Shown here one piece after another: positions 6,599 to 15,799 of a stretch of DNA of 32,313 nucleotides; position 1 is the first letter of the stretch; each line of letters starts with the position of its first letter. Source of the DNA: Gemmatimonadaceae bacterium (lineage in GTDB: Bacteria; Gemmatimonadota; Gemmatimonadetes; Gemmatimonadales; Gemmatimonadaceae); assembly GCA_014377535.1 (NCBI GenBank), contig JACMPK010000071.1:1-32313 (forward strand), written 5' to 3'. Made by a program: the position numbers and the translations under genes. The notes under the pieces are model-generated. The model had not been told where the DNA came from. It was given only the letters and a program-made list of their open reading frames with translations, and did not search any database.

Positions 6599-9085
6599 AT
6601 GTCCCGCCCCTCGCGCACCATTCCTGAACTTCTTGCCCCCGCCGGCTCCTTCGACGCGGTCCGGGCGGCTGTGGCCAACGGTGCCAATGCGGTGTATCTG
6701 GGCGCTGAGCGCTTCAATGCACGCGATGAGGGCGCCCAGCTCACGCTCGACGAGCTGGACGCAGCCTGTCGTCTGGCCCACCAGCATGGCCTACGCGTCT
6801 ACCTGACGTTCAACGTCCTCGTGAAGCCAGGCGAACTTGCCGACGCGATGACGTACCTCGGTGAATGCATCGACCGGGGCATCGACGCGGCGATCGTGCA
6901 GGACGTCGGCGTGGTCAGGTTGATTCAGCGCATCTATCCGTCGCTCGAGATCCATGGTTCCACGCAGATGACGGTGCACGACGAGTCGGGCGCCCTCGTC
7001 ATGCAGCGGCTTGGTGTCGAGCGTGTGGTGCTGGCCCGCGAGAACACGCTGGACGACATCCGTGCGATTCATGCGGCGGTGCCTGACCTGGGCCTCGAGA
7101 CGTTCGTGCACGGTGCGCTCTGCATCTCGTACAGCGGACAGTGCTACATGTCGGGCATGATCTCCGAGCGCTCGGCCAATCGTGGCTCGTGTGCGCAGAG
7201 CTGCCGCAAGGATTACGTGCTCACCGACGAGGCGAATGGCGCGGAACTCGATCGCGGCTACCTGATCAGCGCAAAGGATCTCGCGGCCCACGATCATCTC
7301 GCCGACATTGCCGACGCCGGTGTCGGGTGCCTCAAGATCGAAGGGCGCAAGAAGAAGCCTGAGTATGTCGCGACGGTCACGCAGGGCTATCGCAGCTTTC
7401 TCACGCGCCTGTCGATGGGCGATCGCACCCCGCCATCGATCACCGCGACGGAGCCGCTGGTGCAGATCTACAGCCGCGGCAACACCGGCGGCATGTATGG
7501 TGGACGCGCGGGTCGCGACTACATCACGCGCGCGCAGCCGGACAATCACGGCATGACCATCGGCCATGTGCGCGAAAGCACCGCGACAGAAGTCACGGTG
7601 GAGGTCACGCATGCGATTCAGGTGGGCGACGGCATCGGCTTCGAACCACCGGAACTTGGCGGTACGCAGGCGGTCGGCTTCAGTGTCGGTGCCGTGCGCA
7701 CGGTGTCCGAGCGTGATGGCAGGTTCCGCCAGGTGATTCACGCACGGCAGCGCATTCCCGTTGGCTGGAGCGTCGTGCGTTCGTCGCACGCAGCGCTGCT
7801 GCAGACCGCGCGTGAGAGCTTTGCCGCGTTGCCGCTCACGATGCTGAAACGCAAGCACCGTCTCGACCTGCGACTCTTCGGCAGCGCTGGCGGCCCGCTG
7901 AAGGTCGTGGCGCAGTGCGGTGACGACGAGGCCAGCGCGCGCAGCGAAGCGGCCCTGGCGCCGGCCAGCAAGCGCGCGCTGGACGACACGATGCTGCGCG
8001 AGCAGCTTGGCCGGCTCGGCGAGACGCCGTTCGTGCTCGGCGCAATGGACCTTGGCGGGCTCGCCGACGGCCTGTTCCTGCCGGTGAGCGCGATCAACCG
8101 CCTTCGCCAGGATGTCGTGGACCAGCTTATGGTCCGACGCGATTGGGCCGAGCAGACGCGCCTGACCGAGCGTGCGGCCACGATCACGGCCGCCATCGCT
8201 TCGCCGGTCGTGATGGCCACCGACGTCACGTCGGCACTGGTCGCCGAGGTGTACACCGTCGACGATGCACTCGCGGCCGCGTCGGCGGGCGCGACGGAGA
8301 TCGTGTTCGACCCGTTCCTGCGCCACCCGGCACCTTCGCTCACGAAGGTGCGCGCGCTGCAGGGTGAACTCGCGACGATGGGCGTGACGCTGCGGCTGCG
8401 CACGCCGACCATCGTGCGGCCCGAGGATCGGAAGGCCGCGAGCAAGTGGCTCGCGCTGATGACACCAATCCAGACCGGCCACCTCGGCCTGCTCGCGGAG
8501 CTTGCCGCAGAAGGCCGCGATGTGACGGGCGACTATGCATTGAACGTGTTCAACCAGCACACGGCCGCCGAGTGTTTCGCGCTGGGCGCCCATCGCCTCA
8601 CGCTGTCCGTCGAACACACCGTCGAGGAGATGCTGGCAGTGAGCGCGCCGTGGGCCGGCTCACGCTTCGATGCGGTGATTTTCGGCCGGCCGGAAGGCAT
8701 GACCATCGAGCATTGCGTGCTGTCGGCGGCCTTCGACCGCGCGGTCGCGACCTGCCGCGATCTCTGCGTGCAGAAGCATCCGAACGTTTCCATCACCGAT
8801 CCGGCCGGCTACACATTTCCGGTCGCGACGGACAGCGCATGTCGCAACCGGCTACTGCATTCGCGACCGATCGAGGCAGGGGAGTACCTGCCGCGGCTCT
8901 GGCGCGGCGGCGTGCGTCATTATCGTCTCTTGTTCAACGTGCAGGGCGATCCTGTCGCCCATGTCGTCGCAGGGTATCGCGCCATGCTCGACGAGCTCGC
9001 GAGTGGTCAACGTGTCGGTACGGATCGTGTTCGCCTGTTGTACGGCCAGTCATTCACGCGCGGGCATTTTGCCCGTGCCGTCTGA
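6599..9085 (+). CDS. Long U32 family protein (peptidase U32 / RlhA-like, duplicated)
   Basis: An 828-residue U32 protein. The PROSITE-type signature runs from Glu167 to Ser185, with Cys175 and Cys182; Cys198 and Cys202 follow. These are the four cysteines that hold a [4Fe-4S] cluster in characterised U32 proteins such as UbiU/UbiV. C-L-K-I-E-G-R-K-K-K-P-E-Y-V downstream is also typical. Family members with known roles modify tRNA or 23S rRNA (TrhP, RlhA) or work in O2-independent quinone hydroxylation, and true protease activity is doubtful. At 828 residues it exceeds the roughly 650 of E. coli RlhA. The C-terminal half looks like a second barrel with its own cysteines at 706, 719, 723 and 748. 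The ATG start has no clear ribosome binding site. Confidence 0.88.
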   Translation: MSRPSRTIPELLAPAGSFDAVRAAVANGANAVYLGAERFNARDEGAQLTLDELDAACRLAHQHGLRVYLTFNVLVKPGELADAMTYLGECIDRGIDAAIVQDVGVVRLIQRIYPSLEIHGSTQMTVHDESGALVMQRLGVERVVLARENTLDDIRAIHAAVPDLGLETFVHGALCISYSGQCYMSGMISERSANRGSCAQSCRKDYVLTDEANGAELDRGYLISAKDLAAHDHLADIADAGVGCLKIEGRKKKPEYVATVTQGYRSFLTRLSMGDRTPPSITATEPLVQIYSRGNTGGMYGGRAGRDYITRAQPDNHGMTIGHVRESTATEVTVEVTHAIQVGDGIGFEPPELGGTQAVGFSVGAVRTVSERDGRFRQVIHARQRIPVGWSVVRSSHAALLQTARESFAALPLTMLKRKHRLDLRLFGSAGGPLKVVAQCGDDEASARSEAALAPASKRALDDTMLREQLGRLGETPFVLGAMDLGGLADGLFLPVSAINRLRQDVVDQLMVRRDWAEQTRLTERAATITAAIASPVVMATDVTSALVAEVYTVDDALAAASAGATEIVFDPFLRHPAPSLTKVRALQGELATMGVTLRLRTPTIVRPEDRKAASKWLALMTPIQTGHLGLLAELAAEGRDVTGDYALNVFNQHTAAECFALGAHRLTLSVEHTVEEMLAVSAPWAGSRFDAVIFGRPEGMTIEHCVLSAAFDRAVATCRDLCVQKHPNVSITDPAGYTFPVATDSACRNRLLHSRPIEAGEYLPRLWRGGVRHYRLLFNVQGDPVAHVVAGYRAMLDELASGQRVGTDRVRLLYGQSFTRGHFARAV

Positions 9086-9110
9086 ACGTCGCTTCCACCC
9101 AGTGTCCCAC

Positions 9111-9557
9111 ATGTCGACTGCCTTCGAATCCGCCCAGCTGAACCTGCAATTGTTCGACATGCGTCGCGAGCCCTTGCTGCGCAAAGCCCGTGACTGGTTC
9201 ATCATGGAATTTCATCCGAAGGCGGCCGACGAGTACTTCGCGCTGATGGCGACGGAGAAGCATTCGTGGGTGCGCATGGTCGTGGGCTACTGGGACATGG
9301 CGGCCTCGCTGGTCGTGCAGGGCGCAATCGATCATGCCGCATTCATGGCCGCGCATGGCGAAATCGTCGGCACGTTCGCCAAGCTGCAGCCCTTCCTCGC
9401 CGAAATTCGCGCGCGCACCGGCCCGCACGCGCTCGCGCACATCGAGACGGTCGTGATGGCCATTCCCGACGCCAAGGCTGAGCTGGAGCGCCGTCGCACC
9501 CGCCTGCGCACTGCGTGGGAATCGCAGCAGGCCACCAAGGCCGGCTTTATCGTTTGA
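9111..9557 (+). CDS. Hypothetical protein (148 aa), helical
   Basis: A 148-residue protein of unknown function, starting at ATG 9111, 25 bases after the U32 gene. The frame is open further upstream inside that gene, but the sequence there looks like an out-of-frame shadow. The product is predicted to be mostly alpha-helical, with aromatic-rich segments (K-A-R-D-W-F-I-M-E-F, W-V-R-M-V-V-G-Y-W-D-M-A-A-S-L-V) that could form a helical bundle. No signal peptide, metal motif or nucleotide motif is visible. The W-x-x-M-V-x-x-Y-W-D-M-A-A pattern suggests a conserved small family, but I cannot name it with confidence. It may be co-transcribed with the U32 gene. Confidence 0.7.
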   Translation: MSTAFESAQLNLQLFDMRREPLLRKARDWFIMEFHPKAADEYFALMATEKHSWVRMVVGYWDMAASLVVQGAIDHAAFMAAHGEIVGTFAKLQPFLAEIRARTGPHALAHIETVVMAIPDAKAELERRRTRLRTAWESQQATKAGFIV

Positions 9558-9615
9558 GTGCTGCGAGCCATTGGCACGCAGCTTCCGTGACGCAGTGCTG
9601 ACCCACGTTGCAATG

Positions 9616-9664
9616 CTGGACGACACGCGCGTCGCTCAGGCGCGCGCTCACCTCCGTCGTCCAG
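9616..9664 (+). promoter_or_regulatory. Stem-loop in front of recQ
   Basis: CTGGACGAC at 9616-9624 is perfectly complementary to GTCGTCCAG at 9656-9664. The 31-base loop contains a further GCGCG/CGCGC pairing. The right arm ends 4 bases before the recQ ATG, so the folded form would cover the ribosome landing site. No U-run follows, so it is not a standard terminator. Confidence 0.4.
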
Positions 9665-9668
9665 CCGA

Positions 9669-11738
9669 ATGCTGAGTGCTCCCACGATTGATGATGCCCG
9701 CGCCGTCCTGCAGGCGCGGTTCGGCTATGGCGCGTTCCGTCCCGGACAGGAACGCGCGATTCAGAGCATCATCGCTGGCCGCGATACGCTCGTCGTGCTC
9801 CCGACCGGCGGCGGCAAATCGCTCTGCTACCAGGTGCCGGCGCTGATCTCGCGCGGGCTCACGGTGGTCATCTCGCCGCTGATCTCGCTCATGAAGGACC
9901 AGGTCGACGCGCTCGAACGCCGCGGTATTCCCGCGGCGTTCATCAACAGCACGTTGAGCAGCGCCGAGGTGAGTGACCGCATGATGCGGGCGCAGCGAGG
10001 CGACATCAAGATGCTGTACGTCGCGCCGGAGCGATTCGATGTCGGTGCCACAGCGGAGCGGCTGAAGGCCATCGGTATTGCGATGCTCGCTGTCGACGAG
10101 GCGCACTGCATCAGCGAATGGGGCCACGACTTCCGCCCCAGTTATCGACGCGTCGGTGAAGTGCGTCAGCGGCTGGGCAATCCGCCCACGATCGCGCTCA
10201 CCGCCACGGCGACGCCTGTGGTGCGAGAGGACATCGCGCGCATCCTGGACCTGAAAGACCCCGAGATCATCGTCACGGGATTCGACCGTCCGAACTTGTC
10301 GTACGGCGTGATTGCCGCGAAGGGCGACCGCGAGAAGGACGCAGTCGTCGTGGACCTGCTGCGGACGCTGGAGGATGGCACGGGCATCGTGTACGCGTCG
10401 ACGCGCAAGACCGTCGAGCGCCTCGCGCAGTATCTCGACGATCAGGGCATTCCGGCCAGCGCGTACCACGCCGGCCTCGATGACGAGCGGCGGCGGCGCG
10501 TGCAGGACTACTTCATGTCCGAGCGCACGCGCGTCATCGTCGCGACGAACAGCTTCGGCATGGGCGTGGACAAGTCGAACGTGCGACTCGTGGTTCACTA
10601 CACCATGCCGGGTACGCTGGAGGCGTACTATCAGGAGGCAGGACGTGCAGGTCGCGATGGCCTGCACAGCAACTGCTACCTGTTGCACGCATTTCCTGAT
10701 CGGTTCACGCACGAGTTCTTCATCAAGTCGGCGCTGCCGGATCGTGCGCTGATTGAGCAGGTGCATCGTCGCTGCCAGCGCGAGGCAGATCGCGGTGGCG
10801 TGGTCGCGGCTACAGCCGATGAATTAGCCGGCGGCATCGGCGGCAAGGTGTCGTCGAAGGCGGTGGAGTCGGCGCTGCGCGTGCTGGCCGATGCCAGCGT
10901 GCTGCGATGGGACCCGGAGTCGGCGGGACTGGTGTCGGTGCGGCTCCTTGCGACGCCCGAACGCATCAAGGATGAACTTGGCGGCGCGGACTCGGAGATG
11001 GAGCGCGAGCTGCTGCGCGCCTGTTGGCGTGTGGCGAAAAGCCAGCTTGCCCGCGGCGCGATCATCGACCTCGATGGACTGCCGCCAGGCTTCGGCGGCT
11101 TCTCGGGCAGCTTCCCCATGCTGGAGTCGCTCCAAGCGCGCCAGTTCGTGCAGGTTGAACGCGTCGGTGGTGGGCTGCGGCTCGTCGATCCCGCGATGTC
11201 GCTGGACCGTACCACCATCGACTGGCGCGCCATCGACCGTCGCCGACAGCGTGAGTCCGACAAGCTCGAGGCAATGCAGCGCTACGCTTACGCCTCCACC
11301 TGCAGGCGTCAGGCCCTGTTGCTCTGGTTCGGCGATCCGGCGGCGCGTGCGGAATGCGGTGCGTGCGATAATTGCCTCGGCGAAACGCGGAGCGCGCCAG
11401 CGGTTCGCAGCGTCTGGTCGGGCGACGCGGGACGCTCCCGGGCATCACGTGACCCGAATGCACGTCGTGACACGCAGCGGAAATCGAAGGAAAAGGGCGG
11501 TACGGTCACCGAGGCCGACACGGAGCTGTTTCTGGCCCTCAAGGCCTGTCGTGCGGCGTTGGCCGCACGACAGCAGGTGCCGGCGTATGTCGTGTTTCCT
11601 GACGCGACGCTGGCTGGCTTCGCCTCGCAGCGCCCGCTCACCACCACGGCAATGGCTGGTGTGCCCGGGGTCGGCCCGGTGAAGCTGGAGCGTTACGCCG
11701 CGCCGTTCCTCGACGTCATCCGTTCCCACGGGCGCTGA
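9669..11738 (+). CDS. recQ: ATP-dependent DNA helicase RecQ
   Basis: A 689-residue 3'-5' DNA helicase for recombination and replication-fork repair. Motif 0 is F-R-P-G-Q-E at 23-28, Walker A T-G-G-G-K-S at 46-51 and Walker B D-E-A-H at 143-146, followed by C-I-S-E-W-G-H-D-F-R (the RecQ aromatic loop). T-A-T-A-T-P and Y-Q-E-A-G-R-A-G-R-D-G are further helicase motifs. The RecQ-C-terminal zinc site is Cys545, Cys563, Cys566 and Cys569. After a basic, low-complexity linker comes an HRDC domain near the C-terminus that ends in P-G-V-G-P-V-K-L-E-R-Y. All domains of the full-length enzyme are present. It is longer than E. coli RecQ (about 610), partly because of the linker between the zinc and HRDC domains. 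Confidence 0.97.
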   Translation: MLSAPTIDDARAVLQARFGYGAFRPGQERAIQSIIAGRDTLVVLPTGGGKSLCYQVPALISRGLTVVISPLISLMKDQVDALERRGIPAAFINSTLSSAEVSDRMMRAQRGDIKMLYVAPERFDVGATAERLKAIGIAMLAVDEAHCISEWGHDFRPSYRRVGEVRQRLGNPPTIALTATATPVVREDIARILDLKDPEIIVTGFDRPNLSYGVIAAKGDREKDAVVVDLLRTLEDGTGIVYASTRKTVERLAQYLDDQGIPASAYHAGLDDERRRRVQDYFMSERTRVIVATNSFGMGVDKSNVRLVVHYTMPGTLEAYYQEAGRAGRDGLHSNCYLLHAFPDRFTHEFFIKSALPDRALIEQVHRRCQREADRGGVVAATADELAGGIGGKVSSKAVESALRVLADASVLRWDPESAGLVSVRLLATPERIKDELGGADSEMERELLRACWRVAKSQLARGAIIDLDGLPPGFGGFSGSFPMLESLQARQFVQVERVGGGLRLVDPAMSLDRTTIDWRAIDRRRQRESDKLEAMQRYAYASTCRRQALLLWFGDPAARAECGACDNCLGETRSAPAVRSVWSGDAGRSRASRDPNARRDTQRKSKEKGGTVTEADTELFLALKACRAALAARQQVPAYVVFPDATLAGFASQRPLTTTAMAGVPGVGPVKLERYAAPFLDVIRSHGR

Positions 11739-11880
11739 TCGAGGTGACGTGTGCGGGCAGGGAACACCGCGCGGCGCCACAGGCTTTGCCGCCGTCGGCA
11801 ATCGCTGCTCGGCGCGACGTCGACCACTACGTTTCCCACTCTACGGGCGCCCGCATGTGGCTGCCCCCAACTGATATCCA

Positions 11881-13098
11881 ATGGACGACTCGCTGTACTT
11901 CAATGAGCAGCACCTGCAGGTGCGCGAGATGGTTCGCGCCTTCGCGAACGACCATGTCCGCCCCGTTGCCGCACAACACGACGCCGACTCCACCTTCCCG
12001 TGGGAAAACGTCGCCAAGATGGCTGACCTGGGACTGTTCGGTATTCCATGGTCGGAGGATCTCGGCGGCACCGGCTTCGACTCGATGGCTTTCATCATCT
12101 CCATCCACGAACTGGCCAAGGTTTGCGCCAGCCACTCGATCACGATCTCGGCACACACGACGCTGGGCACCTCGCCGATCGTCTACTTCGGCAGCGATGC
12201 GCAGAAGCAGCGATACGTGCCGATGCTCGCCGCAGGCAAGGTGCTTGGCGGCTTCGGGCTGACCGAGCCGAACGCGGGCAGTGATGCCGGCGGCACGCAG
12301 ACGACCGCCGTGAAGCGGGGCAGCCATTACGTCTTGAACGGCTCCAAGCGCTTCATCACGCATGCAGGCGTCGGCGAGGTGTTCATCGTCACGGCAGTCA
12401 CCGATCCATCGGCCGGCACGAAGGGCATCAGCTCGTTCATCCTCACGAAGGACACCTGCGATCTGGATGCAGCTCGCGCCGTCGGCATCGGGCACGACGA
12501 GTCGATGGTGGCCATGCCCGGTTTCCGCTCGGGCAAGAAGGAGGACAAGCTCGGATGGCGTGCGAGCGACACGCGTGAACTGATCTTCGAGAATGTGGAA
12601 GTGCCAGCAGAGAACCTGCTCGGCGCCGAGGGCATGGGCTTCATCAACTTCATGAAGACGCTCGATGCAGGACGCATCGGCATCGCTGCGCTGTCACTCG
12701 GCATCGCCGAGGGCGCATTCGAGGCAGCACGCACCTATTCCATCGAGCGGAAGCAGTTCGGCCAGTCCATCGTGAACTTCCAGGGCGTGTCGTTCCAGCT
12801 GTCCGACATGGCCACCGAAATCGAGGCCGGCAAGCACCTCACGTATCACGCGGCGATGCTCGCGCAGCAGGGCAAGCCGTACGGCAAGGAAGCGGCGATG
12901 GCCAAGCTGTTCTGCTCTGAACTCGCAATGCGCGCCACCATCAAGGCCATCCAGATTCACGGCGGCTACGGCTACACGCGCGACTACCCTGTCGAGCGCT
13001 ACATGCGCGACGCCAAGATCTGCGAGATCGGCGAAGGCACATCTGAAATCCAGCGCCTCGTCATCGCGCGTCATCTGGTGAAGGAGATCACTGGGTGA
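11881..13098 (+). CDS. Acyl-CoA dehydrogenase (short/branched-chain type)
   Basis: A 405-residue FAD-dependent dehydrogenase that makes the alpha,beta double bond in an acyl-CoA and passes electrons to ETF. Family landmarks are [13 protein letters not shown] (flavin and substrate loop), [32 protein letters not shown], and Q-I-H-G-G-Y-G-Y. The catalytic base is Glu385 in G-E-G-T-S-E-I-Q, the position used by short- and medium-chain enzymes and not by isovaleryl- or long-chain ones. Butyryl-CoA or a short branched acyl-CoA is therefore the likely substrate. It may serve the carboxylase-hydratase operon at 1.8-6.4 kb, though it is 5 kb away. It overlaps the next gene by 4 bases. Confidence 0.93.
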   Translation: MDDSLYFNEQHLQVREMVRAFANDHVRPVAAQHDADSTFPWENVAKMADLGLFGIPWSEDLGGTGFDSMAFIISIHELAKVCASHSITISAHTTLGTSPIVYFGSDAQKQRYVPMLAAGKVLGGFGLTEPNAGSDAGGTQTTAVKRGSHYVLNGSKRFITHAGVGEVFIVTAVTDPSAGTKGISSFILTKDTCDLDAARAVGIGHDESMVAMPGFRSGKKEDKLGWRASDTRELIFENVEVPAENLLGAEGMGFINFMKTLDAGRIGIAALSLGIAEGAFEAARTYSIERKQFGQSIVNFQGVSFQLSDMATEIEAGKHLTYHAAMLAQQGKPYGKEAAMAKLFCSELAMRATIKAIQIHGGYGYTRDYPVERYMRDAKICEIGEGTSEIQRLVIARHLVKEITG

Positions 13099-13655
13099 TC
13101 GACGGTTCGCAGTCATTGACGCAACGCCTGCGGGTGCCGCTCGGCTTCCTGTTCGGCGCAGCGTTCCTGTGGCTCGCACCTCGATACACGACACCCGATC
13201 GCTTGCTGATCGGAGGCCTGATTGCCGCCCTCGGTGTGCTCATTCGCGCCTGGTCCACCGGGCATATCGTCAAGAACCGGAACCTCACGACCACCGGTCC
13301 GTACGCGCACACGCGAAACCCGTTGTACCTGGGCAGCTTCTTCATCGCGCTCGGATTTGCACTCGCATCTCACTGGATCGCGGTGATTCTCGTCGTGGCA
13401 TTCTGGATCGCCGTGTACGGTCCAACGATCCAGCGGGAGCGCGACTATCTGCGTGGCAGCTACGGTGCCGCGTACGCCGAGTACGAGGCGAACGTGCCGG
13501 CATTCCTGCCGCGCCTGACGGCGTGGTCCGGTCCGGCGGGCGCCGATCGCAGCGGCGGATTCAGCTTCGCCTTGTACATGCGACACAATGAATGGCAGGC
13601 GGGACTCGGCTCCGTCGTCGTGTTGCTCTGGTTGCTGTTCAGTCCATTCCGCTGA
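13095..13655 (+). CDS. ICMT/PEMT-like integral membrane methyltransferase
   Basis: A 186-residue membrane protein of the isoprenylcysteine carboxyl methyltransferase-like family. The C-terminal active-site region is visible: [13 protein letters not shown] (SAM-binding) and [16 protein letters not shown] with V-P-A-F-L-P-R. Helices are predicted at about 13-28, 37-52, 72-88, 89-108 and a last one at 167-183. Bacterial members methylate lipids or other small hydrophobic compounds and do not need a prenylated protein, so the substrate is unknown. The GTG start lies within the acyl-CoA dehydrogenase stop (GTGA), so the genes are translationally coupled. A hairpin with a T-run follows 14 bases after the stop. 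Confidence 0.85.
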   Translation: MIDGSQSLTQRLRVPLGFLFGAAFLWLAPRYTTPDRLLIGGLIAALGVLIRAWSTGHIVKNRNLTTTGPYAHTRNPLYLGSFFIALGFALASHWIAVILVVAFWIAVYGPTIQRERDYLRGSYGAAYAEYEANVPAFLPRLTAWSGPAGADRSGGFSFALYMRHNEWQAGLGSVVVLLWLLFSPFR

Positions 13656-13669
13656 CGCACGCGTGAGCC

Positions 13670-13695
13670 CTCTCCAATCGCGGAGAGTGTTTTTT
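13670..13695 (+). terminator. Rho-independent terminator
   Basis: CTCTCC at 13670-13675 pairs with GGAGAG at 13682-13687 around a 6-base loop, then TGTTTTTT. It sits just after the ICMT-like gene and should end the dehydrogenase-methyltransferase operon. Confidence 0.65.
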
Positions 13696-14077
13696 GCTGA
13701 TGCATGGGGTGCCATCCGGTGTGACGCCGCGATAGGCTTCGCGGAGTCAGCGACGCGCCTGAGTGCGTTGCGTGCATCGCCGTTGCGGAGCGACCCCTGC
13801 GACGGTGCGTTGGTCCCCGGTCTGCGATCGGCGCTGGAGTTGCGGCGTCGGGCAGAGTGGGCCGTACTCGTTTCACGGGCCATCGCGCATGGCCACCGGT
13901 CGCAGTGGAACTCGCGTCGCCGCATTGCATGCGGGCGGGCAAGACTGATCGGACCGGGTGAGGCGTGCAGTGCGGCAGCCGCTGGTGATCGGTGCGCATC
14001 CGCGCGTCGATCCTTCACGTTGGTCAGCCCACGGGCTGCGTGTGTAGGGGTCGCCTCACGCGGATCGCGAGGCGTGC
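13696..14077 (+). other. Gene-free leader in front of the RNase G/E gene
   Basis: No frame across this stretch gives a protein-like product; the longest open frame is Arg/Ala/Ser-rich and reads as a compositional artefact. I see no tRNA or repeat. A long 5' leader is common for RNase E genes, whose mRNAs the enzyme cleaves to regulate itself, and the last bases fold into a hairpin over the start. A promoter could not be placed with confidence. Confidence 0.45.
14052..14074 (+). promoter_or_regulatory. Hairpin over the RNase G/E ribosome binding site
   Basis: CGCCTC at 14052-14057 pairs with GAGGCG at 14069-14074, with an inner GCG (14060-14062)/CGC (14066-14068) pair and a GAT loop. The right arm contains the only Shine-Dalgarno-like bases (GAGG, 14069-14072), centred about 7 bases before the ATG at 14078. 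In the folded state the site would be hidden. Confidence 0.45.
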
Positions 14078-15673
14078 ATGAAGCGTGACATCCTGATCAA
14101 TGCTGCCGCACGGGAAGTGCGCGTAGCCATCATCGAAGACGACCAGCTGGTCGAGCTGCTCGTCGAGCGCCCCGAAGCGCGCCGGATGATCGGCGACATC
14201 TACCTCGGCCGCGTCGAGGCGGTTCAGCCGGGCCTGCAGGCAGCATTCGTCGACATCGGCACCGAGAAGAGTGCGTTCCTTCACGCCTCCGATCTCGTGT
14301 ATGAGACCGACGATGATGACGACGATGATGACGACGAGAACGAGGGCGATGACGCCGCCGAGGCGTCGCAGGACGCCGCATCGCGTGGCAGCGACACTCC
14401 AACCAACGGTCGGGCGCCGAAGAAGGAAGCGCCGCAGATCCAGGATGTCCTGAAGCGCGGCGACACGATTCTGGTGCAGGTCAGCAAGGAGCCGATCTCC
14501 ACCAAGGGCCCGCGCGTCACGGCCCAGGTGTCCATGGCGGGGCGGTTTCTGGTCTACATGCCCTTCGCCTCGCGCGTCGGCGTCAGCCGCAAGATCGGCG
14601 AGCGTGCAGAGCGCCAGCGTCTGAAGGAGCAGGTCAACGCGTTCCTCCCGAAGGATGCCGGCGGCGTGATCGTGCGCACCGTGGGCGAGGACGTCACGGC
14701 CGAGACGTTCGAACGTGAGCTGACCGGCCTGATCAACAACTGGAAGCGTATCAACCGGAAGCGGCAGTTCATGCGCGCGCCGGCGCTGGTGCATCGAGAG
14801 ACGAACCTGGCACGCGGGATCATCCGCGACCTCTTCAGCGCCAAGGTCGACAAGCTGGTCGTGGACAGCCGGCAGCTGTACAACGAGATCGTCGAGTATC
14901 TGAAGGGCGTCGGGCCGGAGCTCGTGGATCGCGTGCATCTGTACGAAGAAGCGCAGCCACTCTTCGACAAGCACGATGTCGAGTCCGAGATTCGCGACAT
15001 CTTCAAGCGTCGCTGCGACCTGCCGTCGGGCGGCTACCTGATCATCGAGCCGACCGAGGCGCTCGTCTCAATCGATATCAACTCGGGCCGCTACACCGGC
15101 AAGAAGGATCCCGAGAAGACCATCATGAAGACGAACATGGAGGCAGCGCGAGAGGTCGCGCGCCAGCTCCGTCTTCGTGACATGGGCGGTATCATCGTCT
15201 GCGACTTCATCGACATGGAGACGCGGGCGAATCGCGACCGGGTGCTGCAGGAACTCCGCACGCATCTGGGCCGCGACCGTGCGCGCACGAAGGCGTTCCA
15301 GGTCAGCGAGCTCGGCTTGATTGAGATGACGCGCCAGCGCGTCCGCGCCAGCCATCTTCAGGCGACCACGGAGCCATGCCCGACCTGCAACGGCACGGGC
15401 CGTATCTTCACGCCCGAAACGATCGTTCGGCGGGTGGAGCGGTCGGTGAAGCGGATTGGTGTCGAGGGCCGACGCGATCCGATGGTGGTCAAGCTGCACC
15501 CGGATGTCGCGATGTACGTGCTCGAGCAGGAGCCCGACATCCTGTCGAGGCTGGAGAAGGTGGTATCGTTTCCGCTCGAGCTGCGAGACGATCCGCTGCT
15601 GCGGCCGGATGAGTACAAGTTGGTGGTCAAAGGCGCCCAGCGGGATGTGACAGCGCAGTACGCCCTCGCCTGA
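14078..15673 (+). CDS. rng: Ribonuclease G/E family endoribonuclease
   Basis: A 531-residue single-strand endoribonuclease for rRNA maturation and mRNA decay. It has the N-terminal RNase-H-like part, an S1 domain (G-D-I-Y-L-G-R-V-E-A-V-Q-P-G-L-Q-A-A-F-V-D-I-G), the 5' sensor region with S-T-K-G-P-R-V-T, and a DNase-I-like catalytic domain. Catalytic Asp333 (S-I-D-I-N-S-G) and Asp376 (V-C-D-F-I-D-M) match the Mg-binding aspartates of RNase E. Cys434 and Cys437 in C-P-T-C-N-G-T-G form the zinc link that joins subunits. The length fits RNase G or the catalytic half of RNase E; there is no degradosome scaffold tail. Odd: an acidic insertion of nine aspartates plus Glu/Asp (about residues 78-92) sits within the S1 domain. 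rplU-rpmA follow, a common neighbour arrangement. Confidence 0.95.
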   Translation: MKRDILINAAAREVRVAIIEDDQLVELLVERPEARRMIGDIYLGRVEAVQPGLQAAFVDIGTEKSAFLHASDLVYETDDDDDDDDDENEGDDAAEASQDAASRGSDTPTNGRAPKKEAPQIQDVLKRGDTILVQVSKEPISTKGPRVTAQVSMAGRFLVYMPFASRVGVSRKIGERAERQRLKEQVNAFLPKDAGGVIVRTVGEDVTAETFERELTGLINNWKRINRKRQFMRAPALVHRETNLARGIIRDLFSAKVDKLVVDSRQLYNEIVEYLKGVGPELVDRVHLYEEAQPLFDKHDVESEIRDIFKRRCDLPSGGYLIIEPTEALVSIDINSGRYTGKKDPEKTIMKTNMEAAREVARQLRLRDMGGIIVCDFIDMETRANRDRVLQELRTHLGRDRARTKAFQVSELGLIEMTRQRVRASHLQATTEPCPTCNGTGRIFTPETIVRRVERSVKRIGVEGRRDPMVVKLHPDVAMYVLEQEPDILSRLEKVVSFPLELRDDPLLRPDEYKLVVKGAQRDVTAQYALA

Positions 15674-15737
15674 GTCAGTGCAGCGGCCGCTGCTCCCGGT
15701 CAGACGGCCGATTCCGCAGGCCAGGGCCGCTCGACCG

Positions 15738-15766
15738 TTGACACCTCGGCTCCGGTCACCTAACTT
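15738..15766 (+). promoter_or_regulatory. Sigma-70 promoter of rplU-rpmA
   Basis: A perfect -35 box TTGACA at 15738-15743 and -10 box TAACTT at 15761-15766, separated by an ideal 17 bases. Transcription would begin near 15773 and give a leader of about 27 bases to the rplU ATG at 15800. Confidence 0.8.
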
Positions 15767-15799
15767 CGTGGGCTAATTACCCTTACACGTCGTACACCT

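Noticed and set aside
6791..8617. 608-codon minus-strand frame opposite the U32 gene
   Set aside because: It is a high-GC antisense shadow; the plus-strand protein has complete U32 motifs.
13588..14088. 166-codon plus-strand frame overlapping the ICMT-like gene end and the RNase leader
   Set aside because: It begins inside the ICMT-like gene in another frame, crosses the terminator and is Arg/Ala/Ser-rich with no motif.
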